Shown: positions 9,068-16,021 of the stretch, one piece after another
Numbering within the stretch: the first letter of the stretch is position 1
Layout of the letters: each line of letters starts with the position of its first letter
Assembly (NCBI GenBank): GCA_031082125.1
Contig: JAVHLM010000002.1
Location: 175,012 to 239,011 of the forward strand
Direction: 5' to 3'
Origin: Candidatus Eremiobacterota bacterium
Lineage (GTDB): Bacteria; Vulcanimicrobiota; CADAWZ01; Ess09-12
DNA length: 64,000 nucleotides
Program-made: the position numbers and the translations under genes
The notes under the pieces: model-generated
Seen by the model: only the letters and a program-made list of their open reading frames with translations
Told to the model about the DNA's origin: nothing
The model's database searches: none

Positions 9068-9603
9068 GGTGATTGCCGGCGGGGCTGCGGTGGGTTCGGG
9101 GACAGGCCATTGAGGGTGCTTTTCGCAATGTCAGCGAGCACCTTTTTCTCGTCGGTGAGCTTGTTGGACGTATAGACACGGACGAAAAACACGTTTTTCC
9201 TTGCCTCGACGAGGCCGCGGTATGCCCGGGCCTCGTCGCCGAGAGAGAGCTTTTCCGCGGTGGGCCGGTCGTATTTCCTATAGACTGCCCGGGTGTTTTT
9301 CACCGAATCCATCTCGTAGATCTCCACCACAATGGGATCATCAAAATGCCTGGAAGTGTAGCTCTTTATCTGGGCTCTCACGAAGCCGTTCTTGAGATAA
9401 AACTCTGCGGCGCCGTTGATATAGCGGTAAAGCTCATCGCCGTGGTAGCTTTTCACCTCTTTTGAGCGCTCCCACTGCACTTCGAACTGTGCAGGGCAGG
9501 CCCCTGTCGCCAATAAAAAGAGCGCACCAGCGAAAATGGCTGTCAGCAGCCAAACGGCCGCATTTCTCCGCCCTGGCGGGCAGACTCTCTTGGGACTCAC
9601 CAT
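9064..9603 (-). CDS. Secreted protein resembling DUF6599
   Basis: This 179-residue protein has an N-terminal hydrophobic signal segment (AVWLLTAIFAGALFLLATGAC). The mature part has the text YRYINGAAEFYLKNGF, then IVVEIYEMDSVKNTRAVY and KNVFFVRVY, which I associate with the DUF6599 family. The Cys at the end of the hydrophobic stretch (ATGAC) could be a lipobox, though a weak one. It overlaps the kinase-like gene by 4 bp at the 3' ends. Function is unknown; residues 150-179 are Pro/Arg/Gln-rich. Confidence 0.68.
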   Translation of the reverse strand: MVSPKRVCPPGRRNAAVWLLTAIFAGALFLLATGACPAQFEVQWERSKEVKSYHGDELYRYINGAAEFYLKNGFVRAQIKSYTSRHFDDPIVVEIYEMDSVKNTRAVYRKYDRPTAEKLSLGDEARAYRGLVEARKNVFFVRVYTSNKLTDEKKVLADIAKSTLNGLSPNPPQPRRQSP

Positions 9604-9778
9604 ATCACCCCCTGGAGATGAGATTCCCGGCCCCCTGATATATTCCTTTTACAGGTCGCCAGAGAGCAAAGTCTTCGAAAAGTAACAAATCGGCAACAAT
9701 CGGTGAATATTGGCAACAAATTGAAAATTTATCAACAAAAGGCCTCTTCCGTTTACATTCTGTTAACAAGCAGTTCTT

Positions 9779-9819
9779 ATTCCGGCAACATTCCGGTCAT
9801 ATTCCGGCAACATTCCGGT
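9779..9819. repeat. Two 19-bp direct repeats, 22-bp period
   Basis: The 19-bp unit running from ATTCCGGCA to ATTCCGGT occurs at 9779-9797 and 9801-9819, separated by 3 bp. The 22-bp period is about two helical turns, so paired protein binding on one DNA face is possible. Confidence 0.75.
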
Positions 9820-9862
9820 AGGCGGACTTTTACTGATGTGGGGAGGAGCGGGGGAATGAGAA

Positions 9863-9889
9863 AGCCCTGTAGAGGGTTACTGCAGGGCT
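9863..9889 (-). terminator. Probable terminator of the repeat-protein gene
   Basis: Arms AGCCCTG (9863-9869) and CAGGGCT (9883-9889) form a 7-bp hairpin 20 bp past the minus-strand stop at 9909. On that strand it is followed by TTTCTC, a weak T-tract, so termination may be partial. Confidence 0.5.
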
Positions 9890-9908
9890 GAAACGGGCAG
9901 GGGCAGGC

Positions 9909-11456
9909 TTACTTCCCGGCCTCCTTTCCCTGTTCAGGTTGTTTTTCCTTATCGTTCTTTTCTTCAGCCCCTGAAACTTCATCTTGGGCAGGCTGGGCGG
10001 GGGTGGGCTGGGCCTGGGCGGCAAGGGCTCCCGCGGTCCTGTTGAATTCCGCCGAGAGCATGATGCCGCTGTCGCGCATTGCGGGGTTCTCCATGGATTT
10101 TTTGTGGAGGACCTGCTCCATGTGGCCGAGATTGAGGCCCTCGTTCCTCTTCAGGGCCGTGCAGGCGCCCTTCAGCATGGAGGCCTTGTTTTCCAGCGAC
10201 ATGGGGTCCCTTCCCGGCACGGCAAAGTCGAGGTTCCCCATGAAGCCTTCCACCTGGCTGATGCTGATGTCTTTCCTCGCCGAGAGCATCTGTGTCGTAT
10301 CCTTGAAGGCGCGGCTCACCCTCGAGAGGGACATGGGATCGCGCTTGTCGCCGAAGCTCTTCACCATTGCTCCTGAAAGCTTTGTCACGTCTTCGGGCTG
10401 GATGTCGTTTCTCTTCATGAGAAGATCCACGGAGCTCTCGACCATCTCGAGCTTTGTCTGGTTCATTCTCCGGGCCGCCATGGGGTCCGTGGGCCTTATG
10501 GTCTCGAGCTGCTCCGACATGTCGAGAACCATCTTCCCCACTGATTCAGGCGCCATGTCAGAGCGGTTCTTCAGGAGCCTGGCAGCGTGCGCGTAGGCCT
10601 TCTTTGCCATCAGGGGATCTCCGTCAAAGGCCTTCACGAAGGTTCCAAAGAGCTTCGTGAGCTCTTTAGGCTTGATGTCCTTGCGGGTTTCCATGATCTC
10701 CTTGGACTGGTCGTCGGTGACGGCCCACGTGATGGTAACTTTCCCGTCGGCCGATTTATTCACCAGCTCGTCATATTTCAGGTCCTTGCGCTCGTTGAGG
10801 AGCTTTACCAGGTCGGTAATGCCCTTGCGATCACCGCGCAGAGGAAGAAGATCGCCCACCTTCACGTCATCCCGGGTCCTGAGGAGCTCACGGACCGCAC
10901 CGGCCTGGTCATCAAAGAGCTTCTGGAGATCGTCATCGCTGTAATCGGCTGCCTTCGCCTCCTCGGCGATATTCTTGCGGAGCTTCATATTCGGATCGAG
11001 CTCCGTGCGGTCCAGCAGCACGTTCCCGTCAATGTCGCGGGAGATGAGATCGGAGAACTTGAAGTCGGGCCGCTTGTTCAGGAAGGAGATGGCCTTGGTG
11101 AGGTCTTCGGGCTTTTTCCTGAGGGCGTAAAGGTCGCTGAGTTTCACGTCGCTGCGGGTGTTCATGAGGCTCCTCACGCTGTCGGCCTCGTCGCCGAAAA
11201 GGCTCTTGAGCTCATCGTCGTTTATCTTGTCCTGCCGGGCGTCAAGCGAGGCTTCGCGCTCGGCGCCTGCTATGGCGTGGTATGCTTCGTGGCGCTCGTC
11301 AAGCTGGTAGCGGAGGAGGACCGAGGGGAAGGCTCTTTCGGATTCGCCGGGAAGAGGGGAGGATTCGTCATTGCCGGCACCCTGCCGGGCATCCCTGGGA
11401 GGGCGGGCTGCGAGAAACTGGAGAAGGCTCTGTGGTCCCTGGGAGCTGATAATCAT
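9909..11456 (-). CDS. Unrecognised cytoplasmic repeat protein
   Basis: The protein has 515 residues and no signal peptide or membrane span. It is built of internal repeats. Two ~78-residue units (about 75-230) share a pattern: [DE]DL..LF.D.A..VR.L..TR.DVK..DL..LR, a hydrophobic stretch, then DGxV. Four or five ~45-residue units follow, each with L..R.DI.P..V.KL......F....DPM. The tail is Ala/Pro/Glu/Lys-rich. The predicted character is helical, highly charged and solenoid-like. ATG 11456 is chosen over an upstream in-frame start because AAAGGAG lies 9 bp before it and a good promoter lies at 11488-11516. I know no family for it. Confidence 0.8.
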   Translation of the reverse strand: MIISSQGPQSLLQFLAARPPRDARQGAGNDESSPLPGESERAFPSVLLRYQLDERHEAYHAIAGAEREASLDARQDKINDDELKSLFGDEADSVRSLMNTRSDVKLSDLYALRKKPEDLTKAISFLNKRPDFKFSDLISRDIDGNVLLDRTELDPNMKLRKNIAEEAKAADYSDDDLQKLFDDQAGAVRELLRTRDDVKVGDLLPLRGDRKGITDLVKLLNERKDLKYDELVNKSADGKVTITWAVTDDQSKEIMETRKDIKPKELTKLFGTFVKAFDGDPLMAKKAYAHAARLLKNRSDMAPESVGKMVLDMSEQLETIRPTDPMAARRMNQTKLEMVESSVDLLMKRNDIQPEDVTKLSGAMVKSFGDKRDPMSLSRVSRAFKDTTQMLSARKDISISQVEGFMGNLDFAVPGRDPMSLENKASMLKGACTALKRNEGLNLGHMEQVLHKKSMENPAMRDSGIMLSAEFNRTAGALAAQAQPTPAQPAQDEVSGAEEKNDKEKQPEQGKEAGK

Positions 11457-11487
11457 TGCGGCCACTCCTTTCACTCTTCTTACTTTT

Positions 11488-11516
11488 ATTATAATGGCAG
11501 CAGCAAAAAATGTAAA
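11488..11516 (-). promoter_or_regulatory. Sigma70-type promoter of the repeat-protein gene
   Basis: On the minus strand, TTTACA (11511-11516), 17 bp and TATAAT (11488-11493). The predicted start near 11481 leaves a ~25-nt leader before ATG 11456. Confidence 0.78.
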
Positions 11517-11562
11517 CAGTTATTTATTAACATATTATGAAGAAGCTGTTAATTTTTTATGA

Positions 11563-11586
11563 ACACAGTTTTTTGTGTCTTTTTTT
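11563..11586 (+). terminator. Terminator-like hairpin in the divergent gap
   Basis: ACACA (11563-11567) and TGTGT (11574-11578) form a short stem followed by CTTTTTTT. It lies between two divergent promoters and no known plus-strand transcript enters it, so it could end a short RNA or be incidental AT-rich sequence. Confidence 0.35.
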
Positions 11587-11639
11587 GGTGCAAGGGCGGC
11601 TTAGGCGGGAGTGGGAATCGGGACGTTTACATTTTGGCA

Positions 11640-11668
11640 AGGACAGACGCCGTTTTTTCTGGTATAAT
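11640..11668 (+). promoter_or_regulatory. Extended -10 promoter of the PQQ-propeller gene
   Basis: AGGACA (11640-11645, 4 of 6 matches), 17 bp and TATAAT (11663-11668) preceded by TGG, an extended -10. The start point near 11675 leaves a ~40-nt leader. Confidence 0.72.
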
Positions 11669-11715
11669 AAGTGAAGTACACTGACAAGACACCAGGATTG
11701 TAAGGGGTGACAGCA

Positions 11716-13110
11716 ATGACCGATATAAGGCCACTCGACATGGGAGCGCCTCTCCCGCGCGGGAAGGTTCCCGCAGGAACTCCTTCCCGGGAAGAGGGGG
11801 GAGAGGTGCCTGGCGACACCTTCACGCCAGGCGGCGGCGGGAAAACAAGGGGAAAGCTTTCCATGGCCGGTTTTGCGGGCTTTCAGCCCCCCGCGAGGGA
11901 GGTGCTCCTCTCGGAGGTGAATGACCTCCTGCTGGGCGAGAACCGCTTTGCCGTCGAAAAGAAATGGGAGTTCCCCACGGGGGACTGGATATACTCCTCG
12001 CCTGCCGCTTCCGATGGTATGGTCTTCGCGGGGAGCCGCGACAAAAAGATTTACGCCATAGATGAGGTCACGGGGGAAAAGCGCTGGGAGTTTGAGACGA
12101 ACGGCCTTATCACCTCGTCGCCTGCCGTGGCTGATGGAGTGCTTTACTGCGGGAGCCATGACCGCCACCTTTATGCCCTTGATGCCGCGAAGGGCGGAGT
12201 GCTGTGGGATTTCAGGGCAGAAGGCATGGTCTGCTCAGACCCCGCCGTCGAAGGCGGCAAGGTCTTTGTCGGCGCCGATGACGGATACCTTTACTCCCTC
12301 GACGCGAAGTCAGGGGAGAGGCTCTGGAGCTACGAGACGGGAGGCAACGTGGAGTCGTCGCCCTCTGTAGTTGACGGCATCGTGTACGTGGGAAGCAATG
12401 ACGGGCATCTCTATGCCCTTGATGCCGGCACGGGAAAAAGAAAATGGGATTTTCCCACGGGGGGCCGGGTGTATTCGTCGCCCTGCGTGGCAGGAGGCGT
12501 CGCCTACGTGGGAAGCGATGACGGGAAGCTCTATGCCGTTGATACGGCGTCGGGTAACAGGCTCTGGGACTTTGCCACAAAAGGCCCCGTGAAGTCGTCG
12601 CCGGTTATCGCCGAGGGAGTCGTTCTGTTCGGCAGTGATGATGACAGGCTTTACGCCCTTGATGCCGCCACAGGAAAAGAGCTCTGGTCCTATGACACCG
12701 GCAGATCCGTCCGCTCGTCGCCGGCAGTCTCCGAGGGTACGGCGTACGTGGGGAGCTATAACGGGAAAGTCTATGCCTTCAATGTGAAAGAAGGTCTGAG
12801 GCTCTGGGAGTACGCCACCGGCGGGGGCATTGAGACAAAGCCCTGCGTGAGCGGCGCCATGGTGTACGTGGGGAGCAATGACGGGAAAGTGCATGCCCTC
12901 AAGGACGTCTTTGTCCACTTCAAGAAGAAAGCAGAGCAGGGCGGTGAAGAGGGAGCGCCCAAGGAGGGGCCCCGGATTGAAAAGACCGACGAGTGGCTCA
13001 TCATCGACGGCGTGAAGATCCCCGTGAAATCCCTGGTGAACCTGGAGGCAAAATATGGGGAGCCCCTTGAGGCCCTCATGGGTTACCTCTTCCCAGGAGG
13101 GAAAGCCTGA
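11716..13110 (+). CDS. Eight-repeat PQQ-type beta-propeller protein
   Basis: The 464-residue protein has eight consecutive 40-residue blades (about residues 83-400), each of the form LW.F.TGG.V.SSP.V..G.VYVGS.DG.LYALDA.TG, as in PQQ/BamB-like propellers. There is no Sec signal: the N-terminal ~75 residues are Pro/Gly-rich and hydrophilic. The C-terminal ~65 residues form an extra domain (VDEWLIID-like text) I do not recognise. Such propellers usually bind partners; no dehydrogenase catalytic residues stand out. ATG 11716 has AAGGGG at 11702-11707; a GTG at 11707 is less likely. The DNA shows the same 120-bp periodicity. Confidence 0.85.
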   Translation: MTDIRPLDMGAPLPRGKVPAGTPSREEGGEVPGDTFTPGGGGKTRGKLSMAGFAGFQPPAREVLLSEVNDLLLGENRFAVEKKWEFPTGDWIYSSPAASDGMVFAGSRDKKIYAIDEVTGEKRWEFETNGLITSSPAVADGVLYCGSHDRHLYALDAAKGGVLWDFRAEGMVCSDPAVEGGKVFVGADDGYLYSLDAKSGERLWSYETGGNVESSPSVVDGIVYVGSNDGHLYALDAGTGKRKWDFPTGGRVYSSPCVAGGVAYVGSDDGKLYAVDTASGNRLWDFATKGPVKSSPVIAEGVVLFGSDDDRLYALDAATGKELWSYDTGRSVRSSPAVSEGTAYVGSYNGKVYAFNVKEGLRLWEYATGGGIETKPCVSGAMVYVGSNDGKVHALKDVFVHFKKKAEQGGEEGAPKEGPRIEKTDEWLIIDGVKIPVKSLVNLEAKYGEPLEALMGYLFPGGKA

Positions 13111-13115
13111 GGCGC

Positions 13116-13877
13116 TCATTTTCCCCTGCGAGTGTTCCCGGGAGGCTTTATAAGGACAGCCTCAACATCCTTTTTCCCGAGAGAACGGGCAAGCGCCAGG
13201 GGCGTCATCCCTTTCGAGTCTTTTGCCGAAATATCGGCTCTCCTTAAAAGAAGAAGCTCCACGACGGCTTTCTGACCTTCAGCCACTGCGCAGTGAAGGG
13301 CTGTGCGCCCCTGCTTGTCCTTTTCCTCGAGGGGGACGCCCTGCTCAAGAAGAAGGATCACCACTTTTACCCTCCCTGCAGAGGCAGCCGTATGGAGGGC
13401 AGTCTGGCCGTTCAGGGCCTTCTCCTTCACCCGCGCCCCTTTCCTGATGAGAAATGACACCACTTCCCTGTTGCCGCCGTATGAGGCGGCATGGAGGGGC
13501 GTGTTCCCGTTCATGCTTTTCGCGTTGATATCGGCTTTCCTTGAGACAAGGAGCTCGACTGTTGAGAGGTGGCCGTTCCAGGCCGCCTTGTGGAGGGGCG
13601 TGTGGCCGTTGTTGGCGCGGGCATTGATGGAGGCGCCACAGGAGAGGAGGATGACGATGATATCGTCGTAGCCTTTCGTCGCCGCAGTGTGAAGGGGCGT
13701 CCACCCGTAAAGGTCTTCGGCATTGGCAAGGGCGGGGTCCCGCTCAAGGAGAGCTCTCACGCGCCCCTTGTTCCCCTCCTCGACAGCCTTGTGGATGGCC
13801 CCTGCCCGGGCCGAGGCCGCGGCAAGGAGCATCATCCCCGAAAGCACAAGGAGAAAACCTGCGAGGCGCCTGATCAT
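13116..13877 (-). CDS. Secreted ankyrin-repeat protein
   Basis: The 253-residue protein has a signal peptide (FLLVLSGMMLLAAASARA, cleavage probably after ARA) followed by about seven ankyrin repeats (TPLHTAATKGY, TPLHKAAWNGH, TPLHAASYGGN, TALHTAASAGR, TALHCAVAEGQ, TPLALARSLGK) that fill the rest of the protein. Exported bacterial ankyrin proteins bind proteins in the periplasm or outside; the partner is unknown. It converges on the propeller gene with a 5-bp gap. Confidence 0.9.
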   Translation of the reverse strand: MIRRLAGFLLVLSGMMLLAAASARAGAIHKAVEEGNKGRVRALLERDPALANAEDLYGWTPLHTAATKGYDDIIVILLSCGASINARANNGHTPLHKAAWNGHLSTVELLVSRKADINAKSMNGNTPLHAASYGGNREVVSFLIRKGARVKEKALNGQTALHTAASAGRVKVVILLLEQGVPLEEKDKQGRTALHCAVAEGQKAVVELLLLRRADISAKDSKGMTPLALARSLGKKDVEAVLIKPPGNTRRGK

Positions 13878-14015
13878 GGAGCACTTCCCCCTTATATCTT
13901 TTCCTGCGGTGCCTGGACCGCTCCCTGCTTTTTCTGCGGAATCCCGGAGAATACCTGCCGCAGGGTTTTCCTTCCGCCGGGCAGAAAGAGCGTTTCTACC
14001 GGAGGAATATCGCCC

Positions 14016-14390
14016 ATGGAAGAACAGCAGGAGGAGCCCGGGGGAAAAGCGGGTGCAGCAGTAGCTACCATACTGATGTTTCTGCTGATGGTCGCAGGTG
14101 CCATGCTGTCAGAGGCGCTTCAACTGGCACCTTATTTTGAAAAGAGGCCCCTTCTTTTTTTCATTGTCCCGGCGGCATCTTTCGCCTTGAGCTGGGTCCT
14201 GAGAAAGGCCAGTTCCGAGGCAGGTTTCTTCAAGAGCGCGGTATTTCTCCTGGCCATGAGCTTCTATGGTATAGGCCTGCTCACCTTCATCGTTGCGATA
14301 ATTGCAGCAATCCCGTTTCCTTACAGCTTAATCACGCTTGTGGCGGCCTTTATCATTTACGGTTTTCTGCAGGCAGGAAACCGTAAATGA
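14016..14390 (+). CDS. Small four-span membrane protein
   Basis: The protein has 124 residues: a short acidic N-terminus, then four hydrophobic segments at about residues 13-32, 43-62, 72-90 and 95-118. GGAGGA lies 9 bp before ATG 14016, which sets this start inside a much longer open frame. I recognise no family. It stands alone between a divergent ankyrin gene and the rplU promoter. Confidence 0.7.
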   Translation: MEEQQEEPGGKAGAAVATILMFLLMVAGAMLSEALQLAPYFEKRPLLFFIVPAASFALSWVLRKASSEAGFFKSAVFLLAMSFYGIGLLTFIVAIIAAIPFPYSLITLVAAFIIYGFLQAGNRK

Positions 14391-14440
14391 CCCTGCTGCC
14401 GGGCGCTTCCTCGGAAAAAGGGCGGCGCTCATGGCATTCC

Positions 14441-14469
14441 TTGACAAAGAGATCGCCTTATGGTAACAT
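14441..14469 (+). promoter_or_regulatory. Extended -10 promoter of rplU
   Basis: A perfect TTGACA (14441-14446), 17 bp and TAACAT (14464-14469) preceded by TGG. The start point near 14476 leaves an 85-nt leader before rplU, long enough for a regulatory structure, though none was evident. Confidence 0.75.
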
Positions 14470-14560
14470 TAGTGAGCTATATTCCAGACCATACAAGACG
14501 GCATCATTACCACATGAGTATAATGTGCGTCAGTATATTACAGACAGGGAGGCTACGACA

Positions 14561-15034
14561 ATGTACGCGGTAGTGGAGACAGGCGGCAAACAGGTAAAAG
14601 TTTCCCCTGGTGACAAGATCAGAATTGACAGGCTTGATGTAAAGAAGGGCGATACGATAACTCTGGACAAGGTTATCGCTTTTGCGAAGGAAGGCGCCAC
14701 TGTAGAAGTGGGAACGCCGTACGTGGAAGGCGCCGCCGTAAACGGCAAAGTGCTGCGCCTGGCCCAGGCCAAGAAGATTACCTCGATGCGCTACAGGCCG
14801 AAGAAAAGGATCAGGATTATCCAGGGGCACCGGCAGAAGTACGCCCTGCTGGAAATCGCGTCCATCAGCAAAGGAGGCGAGGTCTTTGAGAAGGCGGAAA
14901 AGCCTCCCCAGGAGAAACCGGTGAAGGCTCCCAGGAAAGAGTCGCCGAAGGGGGAGAAGAAGAAGGCCTCTGCAAAGGCAGATGCTGATAAGAAAGCCAA
15001 GAAGAGCGGCCCCCCCGAGGAGAGCAAGTCCTGA
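14561..15034 (+). CDS. rplU: 50S ribosomal protein L21 with basic C-terminal extension
   Basis: The first ~105 residues are a complete bL21, from MYAVVETGGKQ through the YRPKKRIRIIQGHRQKY signature. Another ~50 residues follow, rich in Lys, Ala, Pro and Glu, making 157 residues against the usual ~103. The tail is low in complexity and probably disordered; it may contact rRNA. ATG 14561 begins the L21 text exactly; the longer open frame upstream is not L21. L27 (rpmA), its usual partner gene, is absent here; prp follows instead. Confidence 0.95.
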   Translation: MYAVVETGGKQVKVSPGDKIRIDRLDVKKGDTITLDKVIAFAKEGATVEVGTPYVEGAAVNGKVLRLAQAKKITSMRYRPKKRIRIIQGHRQKYALLEIASISKGGEVFEKAEKPPQEKPVKAPRKESPKGEKKKASAKADADKKAKKSGPPEESKS

Positions 15035-15040
15035 GAGAGA

Positions 15041-15059
15041 GGCCCCGGCATCCGGGGCC
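15041..15059 (+). other. GC hairpin after rplU
   Basis: GGCCCCGG (15041-15048) and CCGGGGCC (15052-15059) form a strong 8-bp stem with a 3-nt loop 6 bp after the rplU stop. No T-run follows, so it may pause transcription or protect the 3' end rather than terminate. Confidence 0.6.
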
Positions 15060-15106
15060 GGGCAGGGCGCTTGTGCGACAGTATATCACACATGTGAGAA
15101 AACATG

Positions 15107-15141
15107 CTGACAGGGAACCTCTCCCTGTCAGTGTTATTTTA
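15107..15141 (+). terminator. Terminator between rplU and prp
   Basis: A 10-bp stem CTGACAGGGA (15107-15116) / TCCCTGTCAG (15122-15131) with a 5-nt loop, followed by TGTTATTTTA. The tail is interrupted, so some read-through into prp is likely. Confidence 0.65.
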
Positions 15142-15164
15142 TGCCCTCACGGAAGAGATGAAGA

Positions 15165-15575
15165 ATGACCATAGAGGTTATCCTTGATACGAAGAGAAAT
15201 GTGACGGCCTTTCATGTGAGAGGTCACGCCCAGCCTCCTTTTGAGGAGAGCGAGGATATGGCCTGCGCTGCCGTATCGGCTCTCCTGCAGACGGCCGTCA
15301 TTGCGCTGAAAAAGCTCACCGGCGGGGGGAAATTTTACTTTAAAAGAAAGGGATGCCTTTCTCTCATGCTTCCCTGCGCACTCGAAGGCGAGGCCTGCGG
15401 GAAAGCCCTCTTTCTCCTCGACTCGGTGTACCTCGGCATCAGGGAGATTGCCAGGGCTTACCCTGAATATATTTACCTCGAGGAGGTTTTGGAGGAGGCG
15501 AGAAAGAATACTGTATCCCGGGGAAAGAAGCCTCATACACAGATATCAATGCGAAGGAGGATGAGCAATGGTTGA
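15165..15575 (+). CDS. prp: Ribosomal-processing cysteine protease Prp
   Basis: Prp removes the N-terminal extension of ribosomal protein L27 in Firmicutes and relatives. The catalytic pair is visible: His in VRGHAQ (near residue 20) and Cys in DMACAAVSAL (near residue 36), the family signature. At 136 residues it is slightly longer than the usual ~110, with a tail rich in Lys and Arg. The standard order is rplU-prp-rpmA; here rpmA is missing and a small membrane protein overlaps the 3' end by 8 bp. Its presence predicts an extended L27 encoded elsewhere. Confidence 0.88.
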   Translation: MTIEVILDTKRNVTAFHVRGHAQPPFEESEDMACAAVSALLQTAVIALKKLTGGGKFYFKRKGCLSLMLPCALEGEACGKALFLLDSVYLGIREIARAYPEYIYLEEVLEEARKNTVSRGKKPHTQISMRRRMSNG

Positions 15576-15810
15576 TGTGAAGGTTATCAAAGATGCTGAG
15601 GATGAAGAGCCGCAGGTGCCGGAAAAGCGCAAATCCAAGGTTCCATGGGACAGGCTTATCGGCGTGGCCCTCCTGGGAGCCCTGGGCTCGGCCCTCATCT
15701 ATTATGTCTTTATCCAGTTAGACGACGAGAAGAAGGAAAAAGTCAAGGAGTTCATCATCGCCCAGGGCAAGCCCCTGATGTCGCAGTTCTTCGCCCACGA
15801 GGCGGAATAG
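15568..15810 (+). CDS. Small single-span membrane protein
   Basis: The protein has 80 residues: an acidic and basic N-terminus, one membrane segment (LIGVALLGALGSALIYYVFI, about 31-50) and a charged C-terminal helix. AAGGAGG at 15554-15560 supports ATG 15568, and the 8-bp overlap with prp implies coupling. It occupies the place where rpmA would normally be, but it has no L27 features. Function is unknown. Confidence 0.72.
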   Translation: MVDVKVIKDAEDEEPQVPEKRKSKVPWDRLIGVALLGALGSALIYYVFIQLDDEKKEKVKEFIIAQGKPLMSQFFAHEAE

Positions 15811-15814
15811 GAAA

Positions 15815-15994
15815 TCGAGAGTATGGCTTGTGAGAGCAATGAGCCAGGGAAAAGGTTCCCGCTCTCTCGAGACCGGCACCGGTGCGCCGCAGCCCTGGTG
15901 AAAGCCTGTGCCGGAACTGCCGCACACCGAAAGGTCATATCCCGAATCGTTTTGGCCAGGGAGGATCGCTCTTGATCCCTGGGCAATTTTTTTT
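15815..15994 (+). promoter_or_regulatory. Transcription attenuator in the ileS leader, possible atypical T-box
   Basis: The leader contains a closing stem TCGAGAG (15815-15821) / CTCTCGA (15864-15870) with two inner hairpins. A terminator follows: CCAGGGA (15956-15962) / TCCCTGG (15976-15982), then T8 at 15987-15994. An upstream CCCTGG (15893-15898) can pair with CCAGGG (15956-15961), giving an alternative antiterminator. This mutually exclusive pairing before an aminoacyl-tRNA synthetase gene suggests a tRNA-Ile-sensing T-box. UGGU at 15896 could pair with an ACCA tRNA end. The canonical T-box sequence and a clear Ile specifier loop were not found, so the ligand call is tentative. Confidence 0.6.
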
Positions 15995-16021
15995 CTGAAT
16001 AACAGAAGAGGAGGAGTCTCC

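Larger units (their letters stand above)
9604..9908. other. 305-bp noncoding region with repeated GGCAACA words
   Basis: This is the longest gene-free stretch in the window and is more AT-rich than its surroundings. It lies upstream of the secreted DUF6599-like gene and downstream of the repeat-protein gene, both on the minus strand. GGCAACA occurs at 9692, 9712, 9784 and 9806. I see no convincing promoter boxes, tRNA or short ORF with a ribosome site. Confidence 0.6.

Noticed and set aside
10587..11540. 317-residue open frame antisense to the repeat protein
   Set aside because: The minus-strand gene has a good promoter and ribosome site. The plus-strand frame is repetitive only because it mirrors the repeats, and has no start signals.
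11964..12900. 120-bp periodic repeat, considered as a CRISPR or satellite
   Set aside because: The period is exactly 40 codons of the propeller blades, in frame, without constant repeat and variable spacer structure.
15568..15810. The small protein after prp as L27
   Set aside because: It has a membrane span and none of the Gly/Arg/Lys-rich L27 text.
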